Below are positions 1 to 23,099 of a DNA stretch of 64,000 nt, one piece after another. Below the pieces are notes generated by a model that was not told the origin of the DNA, ran no database searches, and was given only the letters and a program-made list of their open reading frames with translations. Where the stretch lies: contig JAWNZC010000369.1 of assembly GCA_035771165.1 (NCBI GenBank), forward strand, positions 124,001-188,000, given 5' to 3'. Origin of the DNA: Paragorgia papillata. Lineage: Eukaryota; Cnidaria; Anthozoa; Scleralcyonacea; Coralliidae. A program made the position numbers and the translations under genes. The first letter of the stretch is position 1. The number at the start of each line of letters is the position of its first letter.

Positions 1-573
1 CGTGAAGTAGTTGAATAAAAAATCATCTGAAATTCTAATACTTGTGAGAAGCAAATGTTATATTATTACGAACAATGTTACGAACGTTTTGGACATTTTA
101 AAAACTTTCACAAAACGTGGAAACTCGAACAATACATCAGATGAAAGCTCATAAAATTTCTAACAAGATACCTGCCCGATACATTTCAACAATAGGTAGT
201 TCTGAAATTATAATCCATCTTGTTGCAAAAACTGCCATGACTGCCATTTTGTTTATAAAATTTACGGTCCCGAAGATTCCGCTCTGAGCGGGCGGATACG
301 GGAAATATCCGACCGCTTATGAACCAATCAAATTACAGGATTTCCGTATTCGGACCTCTCAGCGCTGCTGCCATATAATAAAAGTTCATGTACTGTACAG
401 TAATTCGGTAGTACATATTTCTTTTTTTATTTTAAAACATATGTACATTAACTGTAAATACGTGTACATGCACATATAAACCAAATACTTAAAAACATAT
501 ACATGAGGCCTGTCTAGCAAAGACATTCCTTCTAAATTAGTCTTTAATATTTAGTTATAGAGCTCTTTATTAA

Positions 574-1093
574 AGGGTATTGGCAATAAAAATTAAGTTT
601 GTCTCATTTGAAAGAACTCGTCAAATGGTATAAGAAGACCTTTTACAATTTTTCCGTATCTGTTTTGGTTTTGGAAATATTTCGGCCAAAGACAGCGTGC
701 TGTCCGCCATCTTGGAATTATTTTCGATATGCATGTGACATCATAAGCAGGGTAAAGTGAGATTTTTATCTTGCCAACCTTATGACAATATGAGCTAGAA
801 ACTCGATTTTGTTGTGCTATTTCCATTTTAAATTGACCCACAACATTTAAAAAGCTTTCCGTGGAAATTTGGTCACCCATGGAGTAGTTTCATCAGGTTT
901 ACCCTGCTTGTGACGTCACCAATTTCCTAGTTAATTAGACCCAATATTACAACAAGATGGTGGACAGCACACTGTCTTTGGTTGAAATATTTCAAAACAC
1001 AAGAAAGATACAGAAAAATTACAAAAGGTCTTCTTATACCATTTGACGAGTTCTTTCAAATGGGACAAACTTAATTTTTATTGCCAATACCCT
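574..1093. mobile_element. TTAA-flanked palindromic MITE, uninterrupted copy
   Basis: Ends AGGGTATTGGCAATAAAAAT and its reverse complement, TTAA at 570-573 and 1094-1097. Same family as 39798-41835. The open frame inside (593-880, minus) is a by-product of the palindrome. Confidence 0.82.
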
Positions 1094-1719
1094 TTAAACT
1101 ATAGAATAAATTTGTATAAGTACATTGCTACACTACACAACTGTACAATAATGAAGTGAACAAATAATGCAGCATGGTAAATATTGGTTCACTCACAGAC
1201 TCACTGCTTATTAAGAATTTTAAGTACATGTAAGCTACTAAGCAAAACATTAGTATTAAAGCTAAAAACATCAGACTGTCAAGATTTTACAAAAATTAAA
1301 AAGAAATAGATAGTACTGATGTTTCAAGTTAAAATCCAACTAACAGGATAAGCATGAGTCAGCCTTTCAAGCAAAGCTATAAAATAATTAACGGACTCCA
1401 TTATTGTTCCAAGCATCCAAAACGAGAAAGATATTGCTTCACAATATAATACAGTACAGTAACAGTACAGTACAGTACATGCAGTGCAGTACAATACAAT
1501 ACAGTACACTACATCACTCTGACACAGTACAGCACAGTGCGGTGTGGTGCAGGGCAAGACAATGCAACACAACATAGTACAGTACCTAGTACATGTTTTA
1601 ATGCTAATACTACACAAGGCAAATTATAGGGATTGTCATGATGTGTACTGTATTAGCATTAATCAGTTTAATATTGCACAACATTGTGAACCATACAAGC
1701 ATTAAAAACTTATATGGCT
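1094..1719. repeat. no gene seen; ACAGT-type microsatellite at 1442-1580
   Basis: An irregular CAGTACAGTACAG tract with related imperfect repeats, and otherwise AT-rich sequence downstream of the small gene. Resembles the longer tract at 47810-48093. Confidence 0.7.
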
Positions 1720-4328
1720 TCAGTATGTGTGCCTTGTTAGAAAGAAAATCTGGTTCTGGAACTGCTTGCCTACAGGTAAGCACCCCATTGCCCACAAACG
1801 TAAGGACACTCAGACTCAGATTTAAATACACAATACAATGTGTATTGTAATCCCAATATCTACAATTACACAGTGCTAAAAAATAATCAGGCTACTGGCA
1901 AAGTGCAGAGGTGCTTGTCTAAAAGATAGTGATTGTAGTGTTATTACTGAGCAATCACAAAATCGAATACTGAATCGAAGGCCTCTCGGCCTTCACACAG
2001 GTAAACACAGTTCAGGTTAAAAATATTTTCTCACCCCCCACCCCCCAATACAAGATCACTAAAATACTAAAAGGCCATCACAGTAGGGTAAAGGTTAACA
2101 AGATAGTTTTTAACCCTTTTCCTACTAGAGTTCTTCCCTTGATGAGTAAAATCATCTGGCATTAGCCAGAGTAAAATACAAAAAAGCCACCACAGTAGGG
2201 AAACTAAAAACTTCCATCTTTCACACCAAACAGGAATTTTTGAAAACTTGGCCAGAAGAAAAGTCCAAATTAATAACTCATCATTAACTTGAAAATAAAA
2301 TAAAATAAAAAAAGTAATCTAACCATTAACATCCCATTTTTGTGATTCTTCATCTGGATATAGGACATTGCCAGTCCAATCATTGAGTTCCCCAGGTAAC
2401 TTGTGGGGACGAAGCTCCTCTTGAGCTTCCTCACTAACAACACGCTTTATAGACCTACAATATAGAAATGAAAAATAAACTAGAGGAAGGGTAAACCTTG
2501 AGAACTATTGTACTTTTATACAATAATTTGAATAGTATGTGCATTTTTATTGGTCAATAACCATGATCTATATAAAAGAACAGATGCACAGATTATGCCA
2601 CTGACGTAGTCTCAGACTGATTTCTCTAAACCAATCACAGATCTCACTGCAACATCATGAGCCAATGATGTTACAGTACCGGTAATTGATTTGTATAGAT
2701 CATCGATCATTTCAGATGAAGCGATTTATCTTTTTCAATGCCCTGGAAATTCACTGGGAAAATTTAGTAAGTCATCTGTTAAAACATAATTTTTCTATTT
2801 TTTATTGTATAAAAGAGGATGTCACAACATGGTAAGAACATCAGCAACCCACTCAACTGCACCTCGTGGGCCACTTTTTTGTTCTTACCACATTGTGACG
2901 TCATTTGACAGTGCATCTATAACTGAACAGACAATGGCAAAATGGAATCTGCTTGTTAAATGTTCACAAAAGGGTAAAAATGTATGGACTGTGCCAAGAT
3001 GGACAAAATCATTATAACCATTATATAGAGCAAACTTTATAACAACTTACCAAATATAAGAACTTATAATACCTTTGTTAGCTGGTAATCAACTAAAAAG
3101 GTGACATACCTATCTTGCAGATATTGTATTAAAAAACTTGGAACATTCTGAAGATTGTTTGAGAATAATTCAGTCGTGAACACAAAATAATTTGTGAATG
3201 ATTGCTAATTGACCTGGGCAAACAGCCAAATTGAATGAAAATTGCAATGTTGTTTGTGTATATTGCAAAGTCACATGCAAGAACACATCCAGTTTGATTG
3301 TAAAAAGTATACGTGAAAATCTAAAAATACAGTACAATTTCATGTACATGCACTTGTCCATTTATATAGACTGTCCTGTTCTTAGATATTTATTTTATTT
3401 CTCAAATATTTATACAAAACTACCAAATATATACTATAAGTTCTATACTGCATAAGGCCACTATTTGTTGCATGTTAATTTCTCATCACCCACACACACA
3501 CACCTAAAATGGCACCTGAATTTTTCACTCTATTTTATATGCACTTGTTTCCACCCAAAGTCAAACTTATTAGAAAAAAAATACTCTGCATCTAAAAAGA
3601 CTAGACTAAAAATTTTCTTTTTGCTCTAAAACTAGATAGAAAAGGATAGATACATATGTAGTCTTTTATTTTGTTGATTTAGGCATTTCAGTTTACAATA
3701 CATGCCCTTAAAATGGAATACAGTAAGGCTAATGGCTGCCCACCAGCATGAACATTTGTTAAAGTCCAGGATGGGAAACTAATATGCAACAAATAGTAGC
3801 CTAAAGGAGCATGTTTATAGGCCGTATAAAAACAGCCAAAATATATTATTGATAAAATGCCAAAATATATAGAAAGCCAAGTTACAAAGCTGTAAACAAC
3901 AGAGAAATAAACCTGCCATTAATATGGATGATAACAAATCACTGAATGCCCAAGTATTAAATAGAAGGTATGCAAATATATTTAGTTCGATTCATTAGCT
4001 GTTTGCCTGTTTGTATGCCTTCTGATATGCACCCCAAAAGGTCTGAAAGCACTTGTGATTGTGTATTATGTTATTTTAACAGTAAGTATCCTAATTTATG
4101 CTAGATTGTATGTAGGTCATGTTTGTACGAAAAGCTAGTGGTGTTGACATCTTGTATGGACAGAATTTGTTCACAAAGAAGTGTGCACCGATGAAATATT
4201 ACATTGTGCTGAATAAGCTTTAAAGTAACTTACCTGGCGCATATTAAAGCAGGAGTTTGTTGGATAAGATGACGATGAGGCCAAAAACGACCAAAAGATC
4301 GAGATAATCTTCCAATGGCGGTCGCCAT
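1720..4328 (-). CDS. small mitochondrial-type protein, 3 exons, 91 aa
   Basis: Exons 4328-4234, 2454-2324 and 1769-1720 join in phase (95+131+50 nt, 92 codons with TGA). All boundaries have usable splice sites: donors GTAAGT and GTTAGA, acceptors TTGTAG and CTGTAG. The first about 32 residues (MATAIGRLSRSFGRFW...) are rich in Arg, Ser and hydrophobics with no acidic residue, as in a mitochondrial presequence. The middle is acidic and polar, with the segment LPGELNDWTGNVLYPDEES. The third exon is the least certain; it is short and was chosen on phase and acceptor. I do not recognise the family. A small mitochondrial complex or ribosome subunit is a guess from size and presequence only. Both introns contain repeat fragments. 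Confidence 0.55.
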
Positions 4329-4532
4329 TTTATTGCAGTCACTGATCTCGTCCCAGACTCCCAATACCTCGTCCGAGCAAAACGAAATGGCGGCCACCAA
4401 AAAGGGCCTGATACTCAGACTACCAGGAAATTTGCCAGTAATGTCCTATCTGATCCAATTTTTATAGCTGTCTCTTTTAATATTTCATTTGTTTTCCTCA
4501 GTTTCGGGGAATAGCCAGACCACAAGCCTGTG

Positions 4533-4641
4533 ACCCCGTTTACACTAGAGCAAAAGTATCCGGATTCACATTGTTTTTCATCCTCATGGGAATAAAAAAC
4601 AATGTGAATCCGGAAACTTTTGCTCTTGTGTAAACGGGGTC
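4533..4641. mobile_element. 109-bp palindromic MITE (copy 1)
   Basis: CCCCGTTTACACTAGAGC and CTAGAGCAAAAGTATCCGG on the left, inverted on the right, with a short central loop. A second copy lies at 24870-24985. Confidence 0.85.
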
Positions 4642-7395
4642 TTAAGATCACTGTATCCCTTCCCCCGCTTCCTAAGCCTATCGTACAGGTCATACAGGGA
4701 CTTGAGCCCTCCCAAGTTTTAAAATGGGGGACTGAGCCCTCCCCCCCCCCCCCCCCCCACACCTAAACTAAAAAAAAATTCATTCCAAACACTCTTCTCA
4801 AAATGCAGGAAATGCCATTTCAGGGAAATTTTTCGGGGAGCATGCCCCCAGAGCCCCAGATCCCCTGGCGGGTTTTCACACCCTCGGCGGTCGATTTTAG
4901 TTCCCCCTCCATTCAAATTCATTCCTGGACTCGGTGTAACGGACTCGCAGTTTCGGCAGTATCCAGGCGTCAGCGCAGCCAGGCCCGTGCGTCAACTATT
5001 TACGAATTTAGGTATTTCCCAGAACGTATCACAAAACGTCGATCTGACGATTAACCTTTTTGCAGATGTTAGTCTTAACGTAAGTTACATACAATGGTTC
5101 CCATTATTTTTCTTTATGCTACCTGAAAAGTTTCGGTCCACACAGGGAATGTTCATTCGAAAAGATATATGCGCGATATATTTTAGCCGAAAATAATTTG
5201 AAAAATCTATACGATTGTACGAATTTAGCGCCAACTGAAGACATCGAATCCATCTTGGTGCCGCAGCCGAAAATACGCTAATAGCACCCGCGGCTCAATA
5301 TGCAGGGAATGCCCTTTCAAAGACCCGAGAATCAGTGGCGTACCGAACGAAATGGTCGGTAAAAATTGATATAGGTCATGCACTCGGTCGGTAACTTTAG
5401 TTAAAACCTTAAAATATATAAACCCGCCTGGGTTTCGTCGGTGAATCATGGGTTTTGTCGGTAAATTTTGAAACACTCCCAATCAAAATGTCCTCGGTAC
5501 GCCACTGCTAAGAATTCGGAAATTTTGCGGGGAGGCATGCCCCCGGCACCCCTAGTAAGCGCTAGACAGGCCCTGGTGCCACTAGCCTGCATATGGCGTA
5601 ATGGCGGCACCAATTTCATTGTTATGTCATTTTATCTCCTTAATGCACATGCCCAACATGTATTTAAACATTCGAGCTCTAGTGCCAAAAGTTTATTACA
5701 TTTCAATTGCGTGAACTTTAATTAAAGACTATACTAGGTTACCTAAATGGTATGTGAATGCTGCCTTTGGTAATGTGGCAGAGTTGTGGGTTTTCTGACA
5801 TGTGGGAGGAGAAGGCTTGGTGGTTGCGTGTTTCTGACTTTCTGTATGCATTTTAAACACAAGAAAGATAAATTCAAGAAGTAAAAACAATATTTTTTAT
5901 TGTGTATTTTTGGAAGCAATAGAATGCAACTGTAAAATGTTGAATATAAATGTAAAGCTAAAATTTCTTCTTAAAATAAACATACACGTCTTCGCACATC
6001 AGATTCAGCTGACTCATTAATTGATAACTATGTAGACTAAACTTCACGGCTTGTCTTTAGGATATCTTGGTAGCGTTTGGGCTAAAGGTCTTTGGGAGAG
6101 GCTATATATTAATTGAAAAGATGCATACGCACCCGCTCCTCAGTATTGGCCATTTGACAGTTCAAATGTCTGTTGTAATGAAACAAAATTGCAATTGACT
6201 AAAGACATTTGTTTAATCTTGCAGATGACTAAAGACATTTCCCTAATTTTACATGAAATTCACAATTAGCATACTGCATGATACATACTTGAAAACCTGT
6301 CCGCTCGACAGTCCAAACGAAAAGAAAGCACATGTACTTCGCGCGTTGTATTCTGGTTAGTTGTTTCCGCACTGCATTTTGGGTCTATAGCAATTAGACC
6401 ACAATGCAATGCGCCAATGAAAGATTTGAAAAAAAGCCCCACTACATTATTTAGGTTTGCTGCCTTGCTCGCTCGCTTCAGGCTCGCTCGCTGCGGCAGC
6501 AAAGATTTATGATTTAAATAGTGACTGGTGATGTTAATGTTGACATAAATAATAAACGAGATGTTTCATCGAATATGAAACACTTAGTGTCCGTATGCTG
6601 CGCATGAGCACAAGTGCGATAATTCATGTCGCACTATCTCTGTGCCATGCATGGGAAAACATCAGTCTCGGCGGCATCCGACGAAGAACCAACAATGGAC
6701 AGCTGTTCGAAGCCTAGCTAACAACTCATCTTATATATAGGCTATGCCATCACATAAAACAATACTAAACGAAGAATAATTATCCTTCACCTTTTAACGC
6801 CTTTAAAAAAACAAACCCACCGAATTTGGACTTTGTGTGTGTATGTGTTAGACAGCAATAATTACGTTAATTAAAATATGCATGGTTTGTATGATAATAG
6901 GTGGAAAATATACCGTCTGATATGTTTTGAACATGTTAATTAAACTACCTAAAAAAGCCTTGCTGTTACACGGACTAGAACCGTAAAAAGACCTCGTTCA
7001 TTTTGCAACAGACGTAGACCAAAGCTTATTCCAGAATGGCCACTAAAATATAATTTTTTTATAAACATATAAATTACTATCATGAACTCGTTTTCATGTG
7101 GGAAATTCAAAATAATTTTTAATTTAAAACGAGGTCGTAAGGGCTAATTTATATGCACATAAAGGAATTTTAAAGCAGTGTCCGCCATTTTGGAATAAGG
7201 TCTATGAATTTTGAGAGGATTTAAAAAAAATGTAAAACTAAGAAAGAAGCAAGAAATAATTGGTTTAAAAATTATTAAAACAAGAACATTTTGACTAAAA
7301 TAGTTCGTGCCATTAGTTGAAGAAGGCTTTTCAGTATATAATACTGTATTTTTGAATTTGACAAGCTGTGCAACAACAACATTCAGTTTTAACAT
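4642..7395. other. no gene recognised
   Basis: Mostly AT-rich, with a C homopolymer at 4741-4757. GCATGCCCCC-containing fragments at about 4800-4870 and 5510-5570 resemble sequence inside the transposon at 58.7 kb. A retro- or transposon origin is likely for these pieces, but I see no ends. Confidence 0.5.
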
Positions 7396-7684
7396 AGTTA
7401 ATCGAGATATGGTCTGGAAACTCGGCAAACTTCAAAGCGCCTATAATGAGCTGGGATTTTGTTGAACCGTACCTTACACCGTGCACATCCTTTGTTTTAG
7501 GTTTATTAATATTTAAATAGCACGGTTGAGTGATTGAACTGAAACGTTGTAATTGGACAATTCGTTCATTATACTAAAATACTACAATGTGTGCAGTGAC
7601 CGTGCACCGTGCACAAAAATGCATGAAGGCGAACAAAAAGATAGACCAAAGACTTGAGTTTCCAGACCATATCTCGGTTGACTA
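7396..7684. mobile_element. palindromic MITE, intact copy
   Basis: Inverted ends AATCGAGATATGGTCTGGAA and TTTCCAGACCATATCTCGG. A second copy at 20925-22352 is interrupted by another transposon, and this one shows the uninterrupted interior. Confidence 0.8.
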
Positions 7685-7685
7685 T

Positions 7686-7896
7686 GCGTGGCAATAGAAG
7701 CGTTCCTAAAATATTGTTGCAATATATTCCTCAAGTTGAGCAATTAATTTGATAAGATTCGTTGACAACTTCCTGTTTTGAATTTGATTGGTGTTTGGCA
7801 AATAATCCTTTTTCTTATTGGTTGTTTAAAAACTAGAAACCAATCAAATTCAAATGAATTGGTCAATATTTTAGGAACGCTTCTATTGCCACGACA
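7686..7896. mobile_element. palindromic MITE
   Basis: Inverted ends GGCAATAGAAGCGTTCCTAA and TTAGGAACGCTTCTATTGCC directly beside the 7396 element. No coding capacity. Confidence 0.8.
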
Positions 7897-8169
7897 GTAA
7901 AAGTAATATTGTATTTAGGCTAATAGGGTCCTTTTACAGATTAAAATATGTACTGAAAATTCTATTGAAGTGCTATATTAACACTGAAATTCTTTTTTGA
8001 CATGTTAACCGTGATATCGATTTTTGTTCTTGAATTATCGAGGTTTTTGTAATATGCAAATAAGGCCAAATAAGGCGTGCATGTGATGACGTTAAATAAA
8101 GCAGAAAACAAAGATATTGAGTGGGAAGTCAAGATATCTGAAAACTACTATCAGTAGCCTATAGATAAC

Positions 8170-8395
8170 CTAACTCTTCCTGTCCAAATTTTAGGTCTTT
8201 GGTATTTTATTCTGGCTAACGCCAGACGATTTTATTCACCTCTGGGGAATCCTCGGACAGGAATGAGTTATAAACTATCTCTCTAACTCTTTCCTGTCCG
8301 ACATGAATAGGTCTTTGGTATTTTATTCTGGCTTATAACGCCTGACGATTTTATTCACCTCTGGGGAAGCCCTCGGACAGGAATGAGTTAAACTA
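8170..8395. repeat. tandem pair of a short dispersed repeat
   Basis: Two copies of about 110 bp, each with TCTTTGGTATTTTATTCTGG, an ACGATTTTATTCACCTCTGG block and CTCGGACAGGAATGAGTTA. Relatives (inverted GTAAAATCGTCTGGCGTTAG type) lie at 2110-2205, 21054-21167 and 30168-30208. Confidence 0.75.
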
Positions 8396-8713
8396 TCATT
8401 TTTCAGGTTGGTGATCTGTGAATAAGTGCAAAGTATATTGAGCCGAGATTTCTATTACTAAATTTGCCCTATTTTTAAATAAGGTTAAAACGTAAGTCAT
8501 CAGATGTCTTATTTGCATATTACAAAAACCTCAAAAACTCCCGACCAAATATCAATATCACTAAACTCTCAATGGTATTCTCCACAATTTTTGAAGCGTC
8601 AGTTCAATAAAAATAAGTCAAATCTTGGGTTAGTGACACTAATTAACCATAAGTCTCTACATGGTCTGATTCTACGGAATGAATTACTTAAATGCCTTTC
8701 TCTCGGTGTGCAA

Positions 8714-9217
8714 TTAGGGACCGGTCATTATTTATGGCCGGGGTGGGGACCGAAGAAGAAATGGTGGGGTAACTGAAAAAAATGAGCACATCTGAGGTGG
8801 GGTAAAAAAAAATTAATAGAGGAAAAGATGGCAGGAGTAAAAAAAAATTAATAGAATATTTTTATAGGTAAGTAACCCAAAATTGGTTTGAAATTTATAT
8901 TCAACTGTCAATTGCAACATCACCGTCACTGCTGCTACAAATCTCAGACTCCTTAGTAGTCTTTCTCTGACTTAATATTGCTTTCTTTAGAGAGAGTTAA
9001 TTACTAATGTAAAGGGTACCAATGACAGTGAAAGGGTTAACATGTGACTTTGTGTGACAAAATAGGTGAAGGGGTGGGGTAAAATTTTTTTTTGGTCTTA
9101 CAGTGGTGGGGTTAAAGCATTTTTTATTTTAAAAATGGTGGGGTTAAAAAATTTTGTTATCCAAGATATTTTCTCTTCGGTCACCACCCCAGCCATAAAT
9201 AATCGCCGGTCCAAGAC
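8714..9217. mobile_element. palindromic element with GACCGG...TATTTATGGC ends
   Basis: Left GGACCGGTCATTATTTATGG followed by GGGTGGGGACCGAAGA; right TCTTCGGTCACCACCCC and CCATAAATAATCGCCGGTCC. The interior has GTGGGGTAAAAAA-type repeats and no gene. It ends about 150 bp from the cellulase stop codon. Confidence 0.78.
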
Positions 9218-9372
9218 TATGTTATCTATAAACTGAATTAAATAGACTAGAGAGGGGGAAAAGTACCGCTTATCCTCGGCTTTAGCCGCTTCCTACATTG
9301 CGACGTGACAATAGCCCTAATATAGAATGATACAAAATAACAGGTGCACCCAGCGTGACTGTGATTATGAAA

Positions 9373-19595
<10,223 letters not shown>

Positions 19596-19663
19596 CTAAA
19601 ACAGGAAAGAAAATTTACTCATGTTATAGAGATAGAAGGTCAATTGAAAAAACGGTGATTTTG

Positions 19664-20000
19664 GGGGTGTTTACATGAGGCCGGCCAGAACTCAGGGCGG
19701 ACTGATTTCGGGTCGGTTGTAGTGTTTTTACTACAGATCGTTTCCATGAGTCCGGTCTGAGATTCAGTTCACACCGGCCTAATCCCAGATCGCCTGCTAG
19801 ACGGAACTGAAGCACTTGGTGTCAAATCCACATAAAATAACGATTCTCCAGCCGTCACGAGCTGTAAGGCATTAATTGACACCAATCTTGAAGAACAGCG
19901 AAACCAAGCCTATATAATTTCAAGGCCGGCCTCATGTAAACAAAAACTGAAATGCAGAATTCAGGCCGGTCCAAGTTCAGGCCGGCCTCATGTAACCACC
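19664..20000. mobile_element. palindromic MITE with GTTTACATGAGGCCGG ends
   Basis: Left GTTTACATGAGGCCGGCC and right GGCCGGCCTCATGTAA form inverted ends. No coding capacity. It lies just upstream of cellulase exon 1 and could overlap that gene's promoter region. Confidence 0.7.
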
Positions 20001-20054
20001 TCCTTTGTTAGACAGTGGTACAAGGATTACACATGCAGTGTTTAAAATTAGACA

Positions 20055-20925
20055 GTGAAGGTGTCTGTTCACATGAGGCAAGTTATCTTGGGTGGGGTAG
20101 GGGGGTAGGGTTAGGGTTATCCCTATTCCCCGAGATATCTCGATGTTAGTTCATTTCCATGTTAAAAAAGTAACCGCGTTCATATGAGACCGAGATAACT
20201 CGGGGGTAGCGGATAACTCGGTCTGAGCGATAGGGTACCTAGGGTTAACTCTATCTCCATGTGAACGCTTTCACCCAAGTTATCTCGGGGGTATATATGG
20301 TCAACTTTTGTATAGTGCAAAATTTGTGCAAAATTTTTTGGGAAAATTTGTCTATCAGCCTATGTAACCAAGCCTTATTCAAGATGGCTAGCTGCCTTTG
20401 TGATTATGTTACAATGTCACGTAACTCAAACAAAAACCTGAACTCTACAGTAGTCAGAAACCGAGTTCACTGCCTAGCTTATACCCTAACTCAACCCACT
20501 GGCAAGTACTACTGCCTTGCTAGAAAACCCCAGAAAAGATCGAGCTATTTAAATATTGACTAATAGTCTGATATGAAGTCAAAGCAATCTTGTATTTAGT
20601 GGCTAGTCTAACAAGTTAAGGCAATGAAGCTTGGTAAACACTCACTAGTGGGTCAATAGCCTAAGCGGGAAACTCGGTTTTTGAATAGGCAGCCATTTTG
20701 AATAAGGCCTGGTTACATATGCAAATTTAAAAAATGCGAGCCCAAAGTATTATTCTGCATGCATAACTATGCTGGTGTCCGCGGGATAACTCGGGGTGAA
20801 GCGTTTACATGAAGTTAGGGTTATCTCGGAGGCAGGGACAACTCGGTTTAGTTGTTTTATCATGTGAAACAGGGTCAACTTTGACTACCCTATACGTTGA
20901 CCCTAGCCACCGAGTTATCCCATAG
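20055..20925. mobile_element. palindromic element with TTCACATGAGG-type ends
   Basis: Repeated blocks of GAGATAACTCGG-type sequence in both orientations, with CATGTGAACGC and GCGTTTACATGAAG, suggest one or two overlapping foldback elements. The exact ends are unclear and no gene is visible. Confidence 0.5.
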
Positions 20926-21090
20926 TCAATCGAGATATGGTCTGGAAACCTGGCAAACTTCAAAACGCCTATAATGAGCTGTGATTTTATGTTGAACCGT
21001 ATCTTACACCGTGGACATCCTTTGTTTTAGGTTAATTAATTAATATTTAACCCTTTTAACTCCCATCATGTCAGGAGGTCTTCCCTTGAG

Positions 21091-21123
<33 letters not shown>

Positions 21124-21224
21124 AAAAGAAGTGGCAAATGGCACCGATGGAATGAAAAGGTTAAATAGCACGGTCGAGTGATTGAACTGAAACGTTGCTA
21201 TTGGATAATTCGTTCATTATTTAA

Positions 21225-22268
21225 CAAATAGATTCCATTTTGCCGTTGTCTGTTCAGTTATAGATGCACAGATGACGTCACAACGTCACAACGTCAAAGG
21301 CCCACGAGGCGCAGTCGAGTGGGTCACTGATGTTCTTACCACGTTGTGACGTCTTCTGTCATTTATAACTGAACAGACAACAAAAAAATGGAATCCATTT
21401 GTTTTATACAATAAAAAAGTTTAAAAAAACAACTTTTGATAAGATTTATTGAATTTCCCGCCGTACTTCCGGGGCATTGAAAAAGATGAAGCACGCCATC
21501 TGACGTGATCCATGATCTATACAAAACAAGCAATATGATTGGTTCGTGACATTGGAGTGGCGATTTTCATTGGTTCACAGCAATCAGAACAAGTTGTGAC
21601 GAAATCCGTGCATCTGTCCAGTAATAGATCATGGCTCTCGACCAATGAAAATGTGCAAAACATTTAGCTTATTGTATAAACTAAATTATACAATAATTTG
21701 AATAGTACGTGCGTTTTTATTGGTCGATAGCCATGATCTATAAAAGGACAGATGCAAAGATTACGTCACTGACGTGGTCTGATTTCTCTAAACCAATCAC
21801 GGATCTCACTGCAATATCACGAACCAATGACGTTGCTTGATTTGTATAGATCATGGATCACGTCAGATGAAGTGATTTATCTTTTTCAACGCCCCGGAAA
21901 TTCGCCGGGAAAATTTAGTAAGTCTGTTAAAACATAGCCTCCTCCGCAGGCAACTCTCTATGGACGGGGCGGGTTTTGCGCATCCGTCCCATATGCGCTC
22001 GACTTGCTACAGGGAACCCGTTTGCATTGCTGGGAAGCCACAGAGTTGCCTGCGGAGGAGGTTAGTTAAAACATAATTTTAATATTTTTTATTGTATAAA
22101 ACAAATAGACTCCTTTTTTGTTGTTGTCTGTTCAATTGATGCACAGAGGACGTCACAACGTGGTAAGAACATCAGTGATCCACTCGACTGCGTCTCGTGG
22201 GCCACTTTTTTGTTCTTACCACGTTGTGACGTCATCTGTGCATCTATAACTGAAATGGAATCTATTTG
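21225..22268. mobile_element. TTAA-flanked element with CRE-like sites
   Basis: Inverted ends CAAATAGATTCCATTTT and the reverse complement, with TTAA at 21221-21224 and 22269-22272. The interior repeats TGACGTCA-type motifs next to CACAACGTGGTAAGAAC in both orientations. Related partial copies lie near 2516-3010 and 52388-52870. No open frame of note. The empty copy of its target is divergent at the junction, so the TTAA call is less firm here. Confidence 0.65.
21937..22064. mobile_element. small palindrome with an 11-bp direct duplication
   Basis: Ends GCCTCCTCCGCAGGCAACTC and GAGTTGCCTGCGGAGGAGG; GTTAAAACATA is repeated on both sides (21926-21936, 22065-22075). The related copy at 52.6 kb lacks the insert. 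A fragment of the same sequence (TTGCCTGCGGAGGAG) lies near 18382. Confidence 0.72.
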
Positions 22269-22469
22269 TTAAATACAATGGGTTCAGTGACCGTGCACAA
22301 AAGTGCACAAAGGCGAACAAAAAAGCTGAGTTTCCAGACCATATTTTGAGACTATGTGGACACGGTAACGTTTCCGAGCGTTTTCGTATTGTTTCAAGTA
22401 ATGAGCTGATTGTTTTCGATTCCCTTGAGAACAGTAAACAATACGAAAAGGGTTAGGTTAAATCAGTGA

Positions 22470-22690
22470 GCTTTATATATAACTGGAGTGATATCTTTGT
22501 GGCGGACGTGTCGGGCATGTAGGCCTGAAGTAGGTCTGGTCAAGTCTGATCTTGTCAAAAGACCGCGTAGGAGACTGGAACTCTACGTACTTCAGGGCTA
22601 CATGTCCGCCATGTTTGACTTCAATCTTTGCCCAGTCAATGAACAGCAGATATCACTCCAGTTATATATAGAGCTCACTGGGTTAAATAT
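22470..22690. mobile_element. palindromic MITE with TATATAACTGGA ends
   Basis: Inverted ends TATATAACTGGAGTGATATC and GATATCACTCCAGTTATATA around a GGCGGACGTG.../CATGTCCGCC inner palindrome. The ends match those of the larger element at 50475-51120 over about a dozen bases. Confidence 0.8.
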
Positions 22691-23099
22691 ACAAGTCACC
22701 AATTTTTTCGGTACGGTCAATTGCATTTGCACATAAGTAAGAACACAAGTTGAGTTGCAATTCCGTGCTGCATTTTCTGATTTCTGACTAATGTTTCCCC
22801 CTGAATACTACACAAATACGTTTCCTCAATCCGCAAAAATAATATTTTAGCTGAGGAACATCCCCAAAATCTGCGGACGTTAGTGTTGGTTGAGAACACT
22901 TGCCAATCTTCGCAAAGACATTTACCCACTGGGCCTGATCAACAACAAACCTTTGAGTATTCCCGACGCCAAAAGGAAAACCCCCATTTTCGAAGAGATC
23001 TCACCAACCAACCACCACGTCCCGAGAGCCAAGACCAAAGAACAGATTGGAGGAAATACCTAGATTATGTCCGTCAAACGACAAGAGGCTCAATTTACG

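Larger units (their letters stand above)
20925..22352. mobile_element. second copy of the 7396 MITE, interrupted
   Basis: The halves 20925-21220 and 22273-22352 match the intact 7396-7684 element. The gap is filled by the element at 21225-22268. The left half also holds a short hairpin repeat (21054-21167) absent from the other copy. Confidence 0.75.

Noticed and set aside
4390..4460. Plus-strand ATG in a good context (ATGGCGGCCACC) opposite the small gene
   Set aside because: The frame ends soon and no GT donor fits before the stop.
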